This document shows, piece after piece, positions 25,801-36,495 of a stretch of 64,000 bases of DNA. Position numbers and translations under genes: made by a program. Each line of letters starts with the position of its first letter. Position 1 is the first letter of the stretch. Source of the DNA: Oopsacas minuta (taxonomy: Eukaryota > Porifera > Hexactinellida > Lyssacinosida > Leucopsacidae); the NCBI GenBank assembly GCA_024704765.1, contig JAKMXF010000144.1, positions 186,001-250,000 of the forward strand. Reading direction: 5' to 3'. Below the pieces are notes generated by a model, which had not been told where the DNA came from, made no database searches, and worked only from the letters and a program-made list of their open reading frames with translations.

Positions 25801-26946
25801 CGTGATCATAAACGTGTCCTCTTCAAAGAGGAGGAGGAATCGATGAAAGTAGACCTTCATGAAGGGTGTGGGAGGACAAAACTCTATTGGCTAATGGCTA
25901 TGGTCGACACGAATTCTCTAAAATCAATGGCAGAGTTCAGAGGCCACTTGGCACAGGCTGCACCTGGTTCCGGCGTGTGTCGCTTTTGTGACACCTCTGG
26001 GGCTTCTGAAATGTTGGGGCTAGGTTTCGTTTGTGACGATCCGGATTGTCAAGAGTGTGCGAAAAATGCGTGTCGTAAAGCTTTGCCATGTGGACACATG
26101 TGTGGAGGTGTTAAGGATGAAAATGAACATCTGCCATGTCTCCACGGGTGTCAACAATCCACTTTAAAACAGGACGGTGAGGACATGTGTATGGTGTGCT
26201 ATACGGACTCTTTATCCGCCGCTCCCTCTGTACAACTCAAGTGCGGACATGTTTTTCATTTCCATTGCGCTCGGAAATCTCTTGAATCCAAATGGAATGG
26301 TCCTCGTATTTTGTTCAGATTCCTCTTCTGTTCCATCTGCCAAACCTCACCTCTAGAAGCACCACAATTAGAGAAACTATTCCGTCCAATGATGACTCTA
26401 TATGATAAAGTTATGCAAAAGGCTCGTATGCGTTTGGAGTATGAAAACAAATCTAGTGTGGAGGCATTAACCAACGAAAAATCAAAATTCTATCAAAAAC
26501 CGGGCGACTATGCTCTGGATCGCTACACATACTATGTTTGCTTCAAATGTAATGAACCTTATTACGGGGGTGAAGCGAGGTGTCTGGATGTGGCCAATGT
26601 GTCTGATGAATATGATCCTTCTGAGTTGGTATGCGGTGGCTGTTCAAATGTGACACAAGCGCAAATATGTCCCAAACATGGCACGGACTATCTCGAGTAC
26701 AAGTGTCGATATTGCTGCTCAATAGCAACTTATTTTTGTTTCGGTACAACCCATTTTTGTTCCCCCTGTCACGACGATGTAGGTCGTGTCACTGGTATCC
26801 CGAAAGACGAACTCCCCTCTTGTCCGGTGGGCCCCAGGGCAATGCCACAGGATGGTGACGAGTGTCCCCTACGGGTCAAACACCCTCCAACAGGTGAAGA
26901 GTACGCATTAGGTTGTGGCATATGCAGGAATGCCCAGAGTTTCTAA
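13878..26946 (+). CDS. MYCBP2: MYCBP2 / Highwire / RPM-1 (PHR) RING-Cys-relay ubiquitin ligase
   Basis: Ten exons (13878-14123, 14288-14782, 14872-15385, 15453-15667, 15787-16341, 16409-16963, 17034-17333, 17418-17648, 17793-18772, 19035-26946) close in frame at 4000 residues (human about 4,680, worm RPM-1 3,766). In order: RCC1-like repeats (about 420-860), PHR domain 1 (about 980-1130), PHR domain 2 (about 1480-1610), a filamin-like fold (about 2050), a K/E/V repeat tract, a Cys/Gly-rich zinc module (about 2675), a DOC/APC10-like domain (about 3085-3220), a B-box-like finger (about 3585), a RING starting CMVCYTD (about 3748), and a C-terminal tandem-cysteine module with YYVCFKC and EYKCRYCCS. 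In vertebrates that last module relays ubiquitin to threonine. PHR ligases restrain DLK signalling in axon and synapse biology. The exon 1 donor (GTTGTT) is weak. Confidence 0.95.
14142..14210. mobile_element. hAT-type MITE copy in MYCBP2 intron 1
   Basis: It begins CAGCGGTTCTCACCCGTGG and continues with TGTGGGCCACCAGGGGTACA, parallel to the copy at 9104-9175. It starts 18 bases after the exon 1 donor. Confidence 0.5.
17341..17413. repeat. (TTTG)n tract filling a MYCBP2 intron
   Basis: Degenerate TTTG units occupy nearly all of the 84-nt intron between exons 7 and 8, up to the acceptor at 17417. Confidence 0.8.
22437..22700 (+). repeat. In-frame minisatellite within MYCBP2 exon 10
   Basis: Short tandem units encode alternating Lys-Val-Glu-Pro blocks (KVEPKPEVKVEPKPEVKV). 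One about 30-base unit with AAAGTGGAACCTAAACCGGA occurs twice almost unchanged. The tract sits in the disordered linker before the zinc module and is probably length-variable. Confidence 0.75.
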
Positions 26947-27264
26947 TTTTAGAAGTGTTACTATATATGAAGCATGTCTATGTAGAGTAGGTGTTACTAG
27001 ATATAAAGGATAGTTTGTGAATTCTTTGGATTCTATTTATTTAATTTATAATATTCAATAGAGTTTTTGTATAGATTAAGGTTTTAATTAGGGGATAACA
27101 GGGTGCATGGGGCGGGGTTTATCCATTTCTTGCAGGGACTTTCTTAGGATGACACTTTGCCTACGAGTTAGATTGGTTAAGAAGGTGTGATTATATCACA
27201 AAATTTCTTACAATTTATTGACACTAACAATATTCTAATTAGCTGAGGAATGTATATTACATAG
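26947..27264. other. MYCBP2 3' flank
   Basis: AT-rich 3' untranslated and intergenic sequence. No clear AATAAA was found and no gene is seen. Confidence 0.4.
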
Positions 27265-30200
27265 ATGAATAATATACAAGATACAAAAGTAGAAGAATTC
27301 CTAAAGGCACTTTCTACTGCTAAGCAAAGTCTAAACCGATCTGAGCAAATATTAGGTGTGAAAAGTGTCCTTACAGACACCGAGGACATTCTGTCAAATT
27401 CTCCCACTTCTACCACTTTAGATGGTCTCTTAAAATACGACACACCGACACATTCCTATGTCACTACAAGTCTAGCTAGTTTCCATGGTGACGCACAAGG
27501 AATGCCAAATAATAGATCACCATTTGACACCTATTCAATGCCACTTGAGCCATCTGAGCTTGACACTCGACACAATCTATTCCAAGGTGTTAATGGCATC
27601 ACAATCGATCCTGCCACTTCGCGACTCAAAAATGACATATTATCACTTAACTCGTAAGTAGCAATTTAAAAATATTTTAATTATTCCATATTATGACACC
27701 TATAACACAGGGCGACACAATTTGTCACAGATGGTGAGAAGGGATTCAGAGAGGACAGTCTGGACAGACGTCTGGGGGAGTTGAGAGAGGAGAACAATCG
27801 ATTGGTAGATCAATCCAGAAGGAGTCAAGGAATTATTGATGACTTGAAACTGAAACTAAGGACTGGAACTAACAAATTAGAGCAGTCACAATCTGATTTA
27901 GCTGATGAGTTGAAACAGAAGACACTTTTGGAGGACAGGGTGGTTTCTATGGAGTCTAAAATACGCGCCATACTGCAGGTAGATATAAATAGAACTAAAT
28001 CTCATTGGTGGTTAACTTTTGTTCTTATTACATGGATAATTGGTTCATTTCATTCGGTGTTTGTTAGGAATTTGAGTCTCAGAGGTCACGTACTTCAGAC
28101 CTAGAACTCCAGCTGACTGAGCGGTGTAAACACGTGACTAATCTTGAATCAGACTTGAGTACACGATCGGAGGAGGTTAAGACCCTGAAGAGGTCATATG
28201 ACACCGTGTCTCGCACCCTGGAACAGACCGTGTCAAGTCAGGCCCGATTGAGAGAGGCCCTAACACAGAGCAAAGAGAGGGAGAGAGAGGGAGCGATGCT
28301 ATCTGATGAGAGATTGGCACAGCTACAATCAGCTGAGAGCAAGCTATTCAATACACAGGTTTTGATTTTTTCACTTTTTGTCAAACTTTTACTAATCTAA
28401 TATTAGCAACAATTGGAGGAGTCTAAGAAAAGTCGTTTCGATCTTCACTCGTCTCCTAGCAACGGATTAGCAGTAGAGAATGTGGCTTTGAAAGAAAAAG
28501 TGTCAGTCCTTTCCAAACAGGCTTCTCAGTTCCAATTGGAACTAACAACAGCTAGATCGCAGCTTAAACTAATGGAGAGTTTAGCTGTTAGATTGGAGAG
28601 TCCCTCTCCTGGCATTGGAGCTGGAACTAAGTATAGTTCTGGTTCCGGAGAGAGAATTAAGTCAGAACTTGATAATAAAGATAGACAGGTGACTACACAT
28701 TAGTTTATATTGTATTGGAACCTAATTAATCATAGTTCCGGTTATAGATCCGATTGCTAGAAAATCAGCTGACTGATAAGACACGTAGCTCAGCTGATCA
28801 CGTAGAACAGCTGCAACAATTACACAAACAAATAAATAATCTCAGAAGAGAGAAGGTAACCATAATTGCATTTATTTGTTTGTTTTTTACTCTAATAATT
28901 TTTTCTACCATCTCCGCCACATTTCTGTCACACTTCGCATACCACCTCCCTCTCCACGGCCCCTAACAAACAAACACAATTATAGTTCACCATTTACATC
29001 ACAGTTTAATAAGCTTACCTGTACTTTATTTATCATATTATCAACCACCATGTGTCGTATAGATATAATTACTCTAGAATGTCTAAAAATAGAAAAGTGT
29101 ATTCCAGCAATTCTATTATTATCCTAGCACTCTATGTATAGCACAGATTATGTAATTGAGTTTATTCTAGATTAATTCTAAATATAGAAGTGTTACTTTA
29201 TAAAGCTTCTATTCATCTATATAATAGGATTTTATTAGCTAAAACTCAGTAAAATCAAATCAACAAATATGTCTCTAATAATCAAAATATTCCTGATCGA
29301 GGATTGGAACAAGGAACCGTCTCAGATACGCCGATTCGCATGGGACACCGGATTGAGGTTCGCCGAATTATGTGAGAAAGTCCTCAACTTATATCCTACT
29401 CTAATTGGTAGCGATCTCATACTGAAATGGAAGGATGAAGAGGGCGATTGGATCGATATCTCCAGTGACACCGAATTACTAGACGCTGCCAAGGCTATTG
29501 AAGGACAGCTGTTGAAATTATGGGTGTCAACTGAGAAGAAGCCTAGTGAACCAAAGGATCCTTGTATGGACTGGCCCCGAGATTGGTGGTGCCATCGCGG
29601 TGGTGGCAGAGGTGCCTGGCGCGGTTGTCGCAAAGGTTTCCCCGGCAAGGAACACAAGATCACCCATTGGGGCTACGTCTGTGACGGTTGTGAAGGGGCC
29701 ATTGTCGGTAGTCGTTATAACTGCAGGGATTGTCCGAACTACGATCTCTGTCAGGGCTGCTTCGACCAGAAACTACATAAGGAGCATTCCTTTGTGGAAG
29801 TACGGTTCCCAAAGAAAGGACGACGTGGATACTCACGTGAAATGGAGAAAGAATTCCTGGAATCTGTCGGGAACGGAGTGGCAGAGTTGCTTGCGCCTCT
29901 TGACATCAATGTGGATGTAGAAATTGATGAGAGGCCGACAAAACAGGAGGAACCAATGGAGTCCAAACAAGAACCTCAACCGGAAGAACCAGAAACAGAA
30001 CCTGAAACTATTTCTGAACCAACTGCACCATCTCAGCCTGTCCACCCCGACCCAACCCTGTCTCACCCTCCTCCACAATTCGTCCCCTCTGACGTAATGC
30101 CTAGCCCTTACTTCTATCAACCAATGGCACCCTTCCCCCCCTTCCAACATGTCCACTTCCCAGGACACATTCCAGGCGTGCCACCTCACCACCCACACCC

Positions 30201-33200
30201 TCATTTCTTCCCGCCACCTCAGGAGTACTTGTTCCAGATCCCTGAGGACATGACTCCTGTCCAGAGGAAGGCTATGGAGACCCTGCGTGAGATGGGATTC
30301 GATATCTCTAACAGCAAGCTGATCGAAGGTGTCCGTAAGAATGGTGACAACATCCAAGCCACCGTTGAGGAGATGCTTAAGAAATAGTGCGCCATTTGTG
30401 CCACTTTAGGCCCATGGTAACTCAGGATGGTAATTAGATCTTGGTTGCTATGGTAGTAAGTAAAGTATTTAGTATTAGTATAAGACTCATGCCTCTTCAT
30501 GTACCAAGAACCTCTCACATGAATCAAACAACAAAAGAGAAGAAAAGTTGAATTCTTGTGTTGTTTGTTTGTTTGTTATTGTTTATCTCTAATAAAGTGT
30601 GTTACATATACTTTAGTCTTATTTTAATAGGGGAAATATGTTATAAGGCCACTTCTGGTGGGATATACTACCTACAGTGGAGTCTCCCAGAACGGACACA
30701 AGCGATGTTCCTAACGTGTCTGTTATTCGGAGAGTCTACGGTAATATCTACTTAACACCTGTGTACCCCTCTCATATACTGTAGTGCTAATTTTGAGATC
30801 CTGTGTGGATTGCTGTCGTCCATTTTCTGAATCTGTGATTCACTGGTCTAAGTGTCTATTTAGGACTATATATATACGAGCCTTTGGCTCGTCGCTTCGC
30901 GATGAACTCGGCGCACTGCACCTCAAGGTATTCAACGGGCAAACAAACAAACAACAATTGAGATTTAATAATATTGATAAATACAGGAGATACCGGTTAT
31001 AAGAACACTCTTAGTGTATTACTAAAATTGGTTCTCATTGCCAGTGTGTTAGTATCATAACTCTGATATGAGAGTACTTTTCTTTAATATGGTTTCTACA
31101 TACAAATGTGCTTAAAGGAAGTGTTCTCATAACCGGTATCTATACCGGTTATGAGAACTTATGTCCAGTCCCCAACCATGTTCTTATAACCGTCATTCAT
31201 GTATATATTATTGGAACTATAAATAGGAACAAACTAAAGATGGTTTCGACGGGAAATTGAACGCTGAATTGAGTAAGTTAAGACTCTCCCACTCAGGATA
31301 CTCAAGGGATATGGAGACACAATTAAGTGGCTGTAGTGAGAAGTTGAAGGTGACAAAACGTGAAGTAGAGACACTACGTAATCAGCTGATTGAAGCTAAA
31401 CGGAAAGAAGTGGCATTAGTGGCACAAAATGAGACACTTTCGACACAATCTGCCACTTTAACTCATAAATTTGAACTGAATAGCATAGGTAAGTAATTTA
31501 TTAAATTATCTCTAATAATAGTGTATGGAAAGGTGTGAAAAGTGGCTTAATGTGTCCTAATCAAATGCTCACATCTAGTGCTGTCTGTCGGGATATTTTC
31601 AAAGTTTTCCTCGCTCGATCCATCGCGACAGCTTTCACTTCTTGCTCGCTTTCATTCAAAATAGTTTCGTTTTGTATCACAGACTGTCTCTTCAGCATTC
31701 CCATTTTCCTCTCCCCTTCTGCACTCCCTGGTCTATCGGGGTAATCCTCTGGAATAGTTGTCTCCTCGTCAAATGAATTAACCTCCACCAAGCTCCTCCT
31801 GCGTACCACTCCAAAAGTAACACCTTTCTTAGATTTCTTCACTTCTTCAACAATTACTTCTTCTTTCATAAATCTCAAAAATCTTTTCGCATAAAATGAC
31901 GGTTTTTGAACTGAGATAGTTTCTTTGTTGATCACGATCGATTTCACTGCGTGTTCGATTCTTTTTTTCGCTCGGAAATTCTGTAATATATCTATAACAC
32001 CTATGAAGAGTATCACAAAATCACCATCAGGAAGTTTGGCGGGGAAACCACCAGGTGGCACAGTGGCTAAATGTGTCGCGAGTTCGATTGAGTTCTTAAT
32101 CGTTGGACAGTCGTAACATGAGTTCATATTGATAGACATTCTACTTCGAAGGATAGATCTGGGCTTCTTTATAGTGCAACTAACCTGTGCCACATTTTCT
32201 GCCTCTTTTAACACCTGTGTCACATTGTGTACCCCCACCAATAGGCTGTAGTCCATGATATCAAAACTTTCTAACACGTCACAATCACGTTTCAAAACGT
32301 CCATTAACAGATCGCGTTTGTCCTCTGTCATAATTATGCCTTTTGGAAATTTATCTTGAAAATCGATGTCTTTTTGTGTTGGTGGCATGGCGCCCTGTGC
32401 CACTTCAGTTTCAGGAGCTTTTCTGTGATAACTCGAGCCCTTTAGATCGTATTTCAATTGATACTTAATATTTGTCGGTAGGACATTGTTCATAATTACG
32501 AATCGCATCGATCTAATCACAGTTTGGTAACCGAATAATCCGAAGAATTTAGGGATTAATGTTTTACTGTTTTGATGCAGGTTCATCCAGTAGCCGGGGA
32601 GTAACTGTTGCAAGAACCTCGCCTCTTTGTCTGAGACCGTTTTCAGGATATAGTTGTCGTCCTCTGTGATGAATAACAAGGATCCACTTGCTCCGGGGTT
32701 GTGTAGAGCTTTAAGTGGCATCTGACAGATGGAATCGATAAATTCGTTTTGATTAATGCCGAATTGTTTCCGCAAATGATGGAATGTTTCGCTCGCATAA
32801 CTTTTGAATGTAAAAGAATTCGAATTATGCGACGGAGTCTTTCCTGAACCTTCTTTCGGAAAGCTAGTTGACTCAATCGAATTGAAGTCCCGCATCAAAA
32901 TATCCTTTTTCCCTTTCGTATTCAAAAGTGCATGTTCAATGCCCAACTGGAGGCAACTGAGTATTTCCATGTGTTCAGAAGTTGTATAGTTCAGATTTGA
33001 TATCTCTGCCATTCTCCCTATTTTATACAAAAATGAAAACTTTCAGTGAAAGGACTCCAGATTGTTTTCTGAATTCATTTATTTATACAACGCCATATGC
33101 GTAAGAACTCTAAGTAATTCTGGTGTTACTGGAACCATAGCTTATAGTTCCAGTTTGTGAGTGGCATAAGGTTAAATAGAGTTCAAACGAAAGATCAGTT

Positions 33201-36200
33201 TTAAGACACACTTAATGTTATCGTTACATAATTAGTTCCGATTGTGACTTTTGATTGAAACTAAAAGAATCCATTATTACCCAAAAATTCCTTAGAATTC
33301 AAATTTATTCCAAATACATCGAAAATGAAAATATTGAATTTGTCTTACGTAAGAAATTGTGTGGAAATATCAGTTCCAATTTCAAAATAACTTGTTTATC
33401 TGGAAATTGCTCGTTTGCCGAAGACACAATTGTGACACAATATTTGGTGATAAATAATTAATTTCCAATTTATACAAGCTTTTAACGATTCGTTCTCGAA
33501 GGATTTTCAATTCTGTCAGAGGTGTTTATGAAACTATTGGGTCACGTATCTTACCCTAAATTCATTTGGTTCCAGGTCGTAGTCAGGAACTAGAAACCCT
33601 ACAAAGAGAAATAGAGCAAGGAGGTCAAACTGTCAAACAGCTGGAAGTGGCACTCAAGAAATGTCGCAACGAGATTGAGAGACAAGCTAATCAGCTGATT
33701 AACTCAGAACAGGAGAAGAGGGAGAGAATATCTGGGCTTGAATTGGAACTGAAACTAAGTAGACAGGATCTACAACAGCTGATGGAGACAGCTAACAATA
33801 GGAACAAAGAATTACAGGTTCGTTTAAGTTTTTAGTTAGAACCAAAATGTTCCCCTTGTTCCACTTTTAGGCCCAAATTCAAGTTAGTTCGTGTTTGGAG
33901 GATAAATTGGTGCTATTACAAACTGACTGGGACAACAAGCTGCAACAGAAGGAGGTGTTAGTGGCAGATTTACAGTCTAAAGTGTCTCAAAGTGTCGCTC
34001 TATTATCTGAACAAAGATCTGAACTAGAACAATTCCAAAAAGTGTCACGCGAGCAGAGCAGAGAAGTGGCAGACCTGCGGACACTTCTTGCCACTTCTCA
34101 AGGAGAGAATAGGGCTCTTGAACAACAAGCTAAACTCGTAGAACAGGTAAAGAATTAAATAAATTCGTATGACTATGCAAATCAGCTGTTTGAAGTTCAG
34201 TTCCCAATTAAACTCTTCTAAGAATCAATTTTGTGTTTTATTGCCACAATCAACCACTTTAAATTGTGTCCTGTAGCTTAGAGTGAATATTTTCAAAGGA
34301 TACTTTATAGATTAATATGTACTATAGATAGTTCCATAAACAATATCATATGGTATCATGAATGGCTTCTCACACTTTTAGGAACATTCCAGTTGTATCT
34401 TAATGAAATCATAGAAGTAACACCTTGTGGATATTCATTTAATAATTGTTAATTGATTGGTTGAATATGATTAATAGGCGCCATATTAGTTCTGGTTCCG
34501 GTTTAGGTTCGTATTGAGCTGAAACAATCGAGGGACAGGGAATCGGAACTATCTTTAAACTTGTCAGCAACCAAGGAGAGAGTTGGAGAGCTTTCTGGCG
34601 CCCATAATCAGCTGATGGCTACTCTAGCCAATGAAGAGAGACTTTCTGCTGAGCTAAAGACCGCTAGGTGTGAGCTGGAGGTACGGAGGGAGGAGGCTAG
34701 GGAGTGGAAGGGGAGAGCGGACAGTTTTGAGAGGAACCTGGACAATAGAGCTAGAGAGCTTGAGAGGAAAGGACAACAAGTCCTAGAACTTGAACAAGCA
34801 TTTCATAAACTAAAGGTAATGATACCCTATTGGTGTGAATTGTACTAGTTTCCACACCTTTGATGCTATTTATAGAGTGATGCAGGTGTACAGAGGTCGG
34901 AACAGGAACGGACTATCCTACAGGGTCAAGTAGAGCTTCGAGCCCTCAAGGAGAGAGTGGCAGAGTTGTCATCAGAGGTAACAAATATGAGGAGACATAA
35001 TTCTAGTGTAGAAGAAGAAAAGAGAAAAATAGAAGAACAACTCGTTAGATACAAAAACACTACAATGGAATTTCAAGACAAACATACACAAGCATTACAA
35101 GTAAATAATATCTTTTGTTTACTGTTTGTTGTCTTGTTTACTTGTTTACTAGGAATTACAGAGGGCGCGAAGAGACACACAAGATCACTCACAACAACTC
35201 AGAGCCACTAAAGATAATCTAAAAACAAACGAAAACAAATTGAAACAAATACAGCAACAACTTGACACCTCTACACAACGTGTTACTGAACTAGAGAGGA
35301 AATGTGACCAATCAAATCGCACAGCTGAGGCATTGCAACAAAAAGCCCGCTCAATTCAGGAGGAAAGCAGAAAGACGATTGGTCAACTTGAAACAGAATC
35401 TGATAGGCTTAAACAACAGCTGGAATTCTCTTCCAAACAGAGCCACATGCAGTCACAGAGAATACAGGAAATACATGCACAGGAAATGGGCAGACATGAA
35501 CAGCAGGTGAGTACCTACTTCACACCTTTAAGGTGTCTCCATGCCACATATTTCTGTTCATAAATTCCTGAAGACCACTTTGAGAATATTTCCTGAACTA
35601 AAGCAAACTTAAAATCAAAGAAAAGTGTCATGAATGTGTCATGAATGTGGCCTAGACATATTAATGAATATATATTATAGATGAACTCAATACGATTGGA
35701 ATTGAAACAGAAACAAGATGAATACATAACTGAAACACGTGACATCTCCAGGCTACAGACTACTAACGCCACCTTATCAGCTGATCTATCAGCTGAGCGG
35801 GAATGTTCCACACATCTCAGACAGTCCTTAAACATCAAAGAATCAGAGGTTACCCGGATCAGCGCTCGTCTGTCCGGACTTGAAAGACAACTGACTATGC
35901 ATACCATGAGACAAGAACCTCTATCAATTAGTAGAACCTCATCAAGGTCATCTATTGATCACCCTTTAGAGGTGACAAGACTCCCCTCTCTGACGAATAT
36001 CACACCACTACCGGACACATTTGTGCCACATCAGCCAGCTCTGTCTCGTATCGAGACAAGATCCTGGGCTTCTAGTTACCACACAAATCCAAACACCTTA
36101 AAATATAATAACTGGCAAACAGACCGGAACCACTTCACACCTCAGCGTTTGAGCGGGGAATTTAGCGCCAGTATGCCACCTAACACGTTCATGGGTACGC

Positions 36201-36337
36201 CATCCCGACACGAGGCGGAAGATGTGAACCTGTCACTGACACAATTAGCTGAAGATCTAGCCAAGGCTGTGTCGCATCCCCAACCACTTCCTTACTTATC
36301 ACCTTCTAACAGGAAATCTCCCAAAAGTGTCAATTAA
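27265..36337 (+). CDS. Long coiled-coil protein, probable centrosomal/cytoskeletal type, hosting two nested genes
   Basis: Twelve exons (27265-27653, 27711-27978, 28068-28358, 28407-28688, 28748-28855, 31227-31488, 33576-33817, 33871-34146, 34507-34815, 34876-35100, 35153-35506, 35681-36337) keep phase throughout and give 1220 residues. After a serine/threonine-rich head of about 130 residues, nearly the whole protein is heptad coiled coil (RRLGELREENNRLVDQSRR; ELQRARRDTQDHSQQLRATK). A Ser/Pro-rich tail follows with NRKSPKSVN at the end. The join across the nested p62-like gene is phase 0 to phase 0 and continues the coil (NLRREK then EQTKDGF), so one gene is more likely than two. The family is not recognised; candidates would be CCDC18-type or other centrosomal proteins. 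An AATAAA follows at 36356. Confidence 0.72.
29269..30387 (+). CDS. p62/SQSTM1-like protein (PB1-ZZ-UBA), intronless, nested
   Basis: A 372-residue frame. Residues 1-87 form a PB1 domain with both a basic patch (QIRRF, Arg21-Arg22) and an acidic OPCA-type loop (DEEGDWIDISSD). Residues 134-180 form a ZZ finger (CDGC, CRDC, CQGC and an HKEH pair). Residues 329-372 form a UBA domain (TLREMGFD). The middle is acidic then Pro/His-rich. p62 proteins polymerise through PB1, bind ubiquitin through UBA and deliver cargo to autophagy. I see no convincing LC3-interacting motif between ZZ and UBA. The gene has no intron and lies in a 2.4-kb intron of the coiled-coil gene on the same strand, with its own AATAAA at 30591. 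NBR1 is less likely because the FW domain is absent. Confidence 0.85.
   Translation: MSLIIKIFLIEDWNKEPSQIRRFAWDTGLRFAELCEKVLNLYPTLIGSDLILKWKDEEGDWIDISSDTELLDAAKAIEGQLLKLWVSTEKKPSEPKDPCMDWPRDWWCHRGGGRGAWRGCRKGFPGKEHKITHWGYVCDGCEGAIVGSRYNCRDCPNYDLCQGCFDQKLHKEHSFVEVRFPKKGRRGYSREMEKEFLESVGNGVAELLAPLDINVDVEIDERPTKQEEPMESKQEPQPEEPETEPETISEPTAPSQPVHPDPTLSHPPPQFVPSDVMPSPYFYQPMAPFPPFQHVHFPGHIPGVPPHHPHPHFFPPPQEYLFQIPEDMTPVQRKAMETLREMGFDISNSKLIEGVRKNGDNIQATVEEMLKK
30591..30596 (+). terminator. AATAAA polyadenylation signal of the nested p62-like gene
   Basis: AATAAA about 200 bases after the stop codon, just downstream of a TTTG run. It supports independent transcription inside the host intron. Confidence 0.6.
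30675..30741. mobile_element. 67-bp pogo/Tigger-like mini inverted-repeat element
   Basis: Left end CAGTGGAGTCTCC and right end GGAGAGTCTACGG are imperfect inverted repeats flanked by TA on both sides, as for Tc1/mariner-pogo target duplications. It lies in the host intron downstream of the p62-like gene. The termini resemble the element at 57145-57228. Confidence 0.45.
30988..31192. repeat. Four-copy inverted repeat array of ACCGGTTATRAGAAC
   Basis: A 22-base arm at 30988-31009 (AGATACCGGTTATAAGAACA...) is repeated inverted at 31120-31141 with one mismatch. A third copy follows after a two-base spacer (31142-31158), making a 36-nt near-perfect palindrome, and a partial fourth inverted copy is at 31179-31192. 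It could be adjacent MITE ends or a palindromic regulatory element. It sits just upstream of the host exon at 31227. Confidence 0.7.
31561..33012 (-). CDS. PIP5K1: Type I phosphatidylinositol-4-phosphate 5-kinase, intronless, nested antisense
   Basis: A 483-residue frame starting at MAEISNLNYTT; the frame is open six codons further but without an ATG. Type I PIP kinase landmarks in order are NPGASGSLLFITEDDNYILK (ATP-binding loop and lysine), LLPGYWMNLHQN, YDLKGSSYHRK, FDIMDYSLLVGVHN, IGVIDILQ, and an activation loop around QKPSFYAKRFLRFM. The KRIEHAVK segment keeps the glutamate that marks PI4P (type I) specificity over PIP4Ks. The enzyme makes PI(4,5)P2 at membranes. It has no intron and lies antisense within an intron of the coiled-coil gene, which suggests a retroposed copy under selection. 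The basic C-terminal tail (VRRRS) is probably membrane-binding. Confidence 0.92.
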   Translation of the reverse strand: MAEISNLNYTTSEHMEILSCLQLGIEHALLNTKGKKDILMRDFNSIESTSFPKEGSGKTPSHNSNSFTFKSYASETFHHLRKQFGINQNEFIDSICQMPLKALHNPGASGSLLFITEDDNYILKTVSDKEARFLQQLLPGYWMNLHQNSKTLIPKFFGLFGYQTVIRSMRFVIMNNVLPTNIKYQLKYDLKGSSYHRKAPETEVAQGAMPPTQKDIDFQDKFPKGIIMTEDKRDLLMDVLKRDCDVLESFDIMDYSLLVGVHNVTQVLKEAENVAQVSCTIKKPRSILRSRMSINMNSCYDCPTIKNSIELATHLATVPPGGFPAKLPDGDFVILFIGVIDILQNFRAKKRIEHAVKSIVINKETISVQKPSFYAKRFLRFMKEEVIVEEVKKSKKGVTFGVVRRRSLVEVNSFDEETTIPEDYPDRPGSAEGERKMGMLKRQSVIQNETILNESEQEVKAVAMDRARKTLKISRQTALDVSI

Positions 36338-36355
36338 CATATGAAAATAGAACTT

Positions 36356-36361
36356 AATAAA
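36356..36361 (+). terminator. AATAAA polyadenylation signal of the coiled-coil gene
   Basis: AATAAA 19 bases after the stop codon. Confidence 0.55.
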
Positions 36362-36495
36362 TCAGCTGTAATTATTTGAACTTTGTTATATGTCACACAT
36401 TCATAAGGTCAGTCATTTGTTATATATTATTTTGGGGTGTTTTGTGTTCACATGAGGGCAAGTTGTACTCCTACTTGAATACATTTATAGCAACA

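Noticed and set aside
33255..33461. 68-codon plus-strand frame upstream of PIP5K
   Set aside because: AT-rich composition, no family resemblance, and it lies within a host intron.
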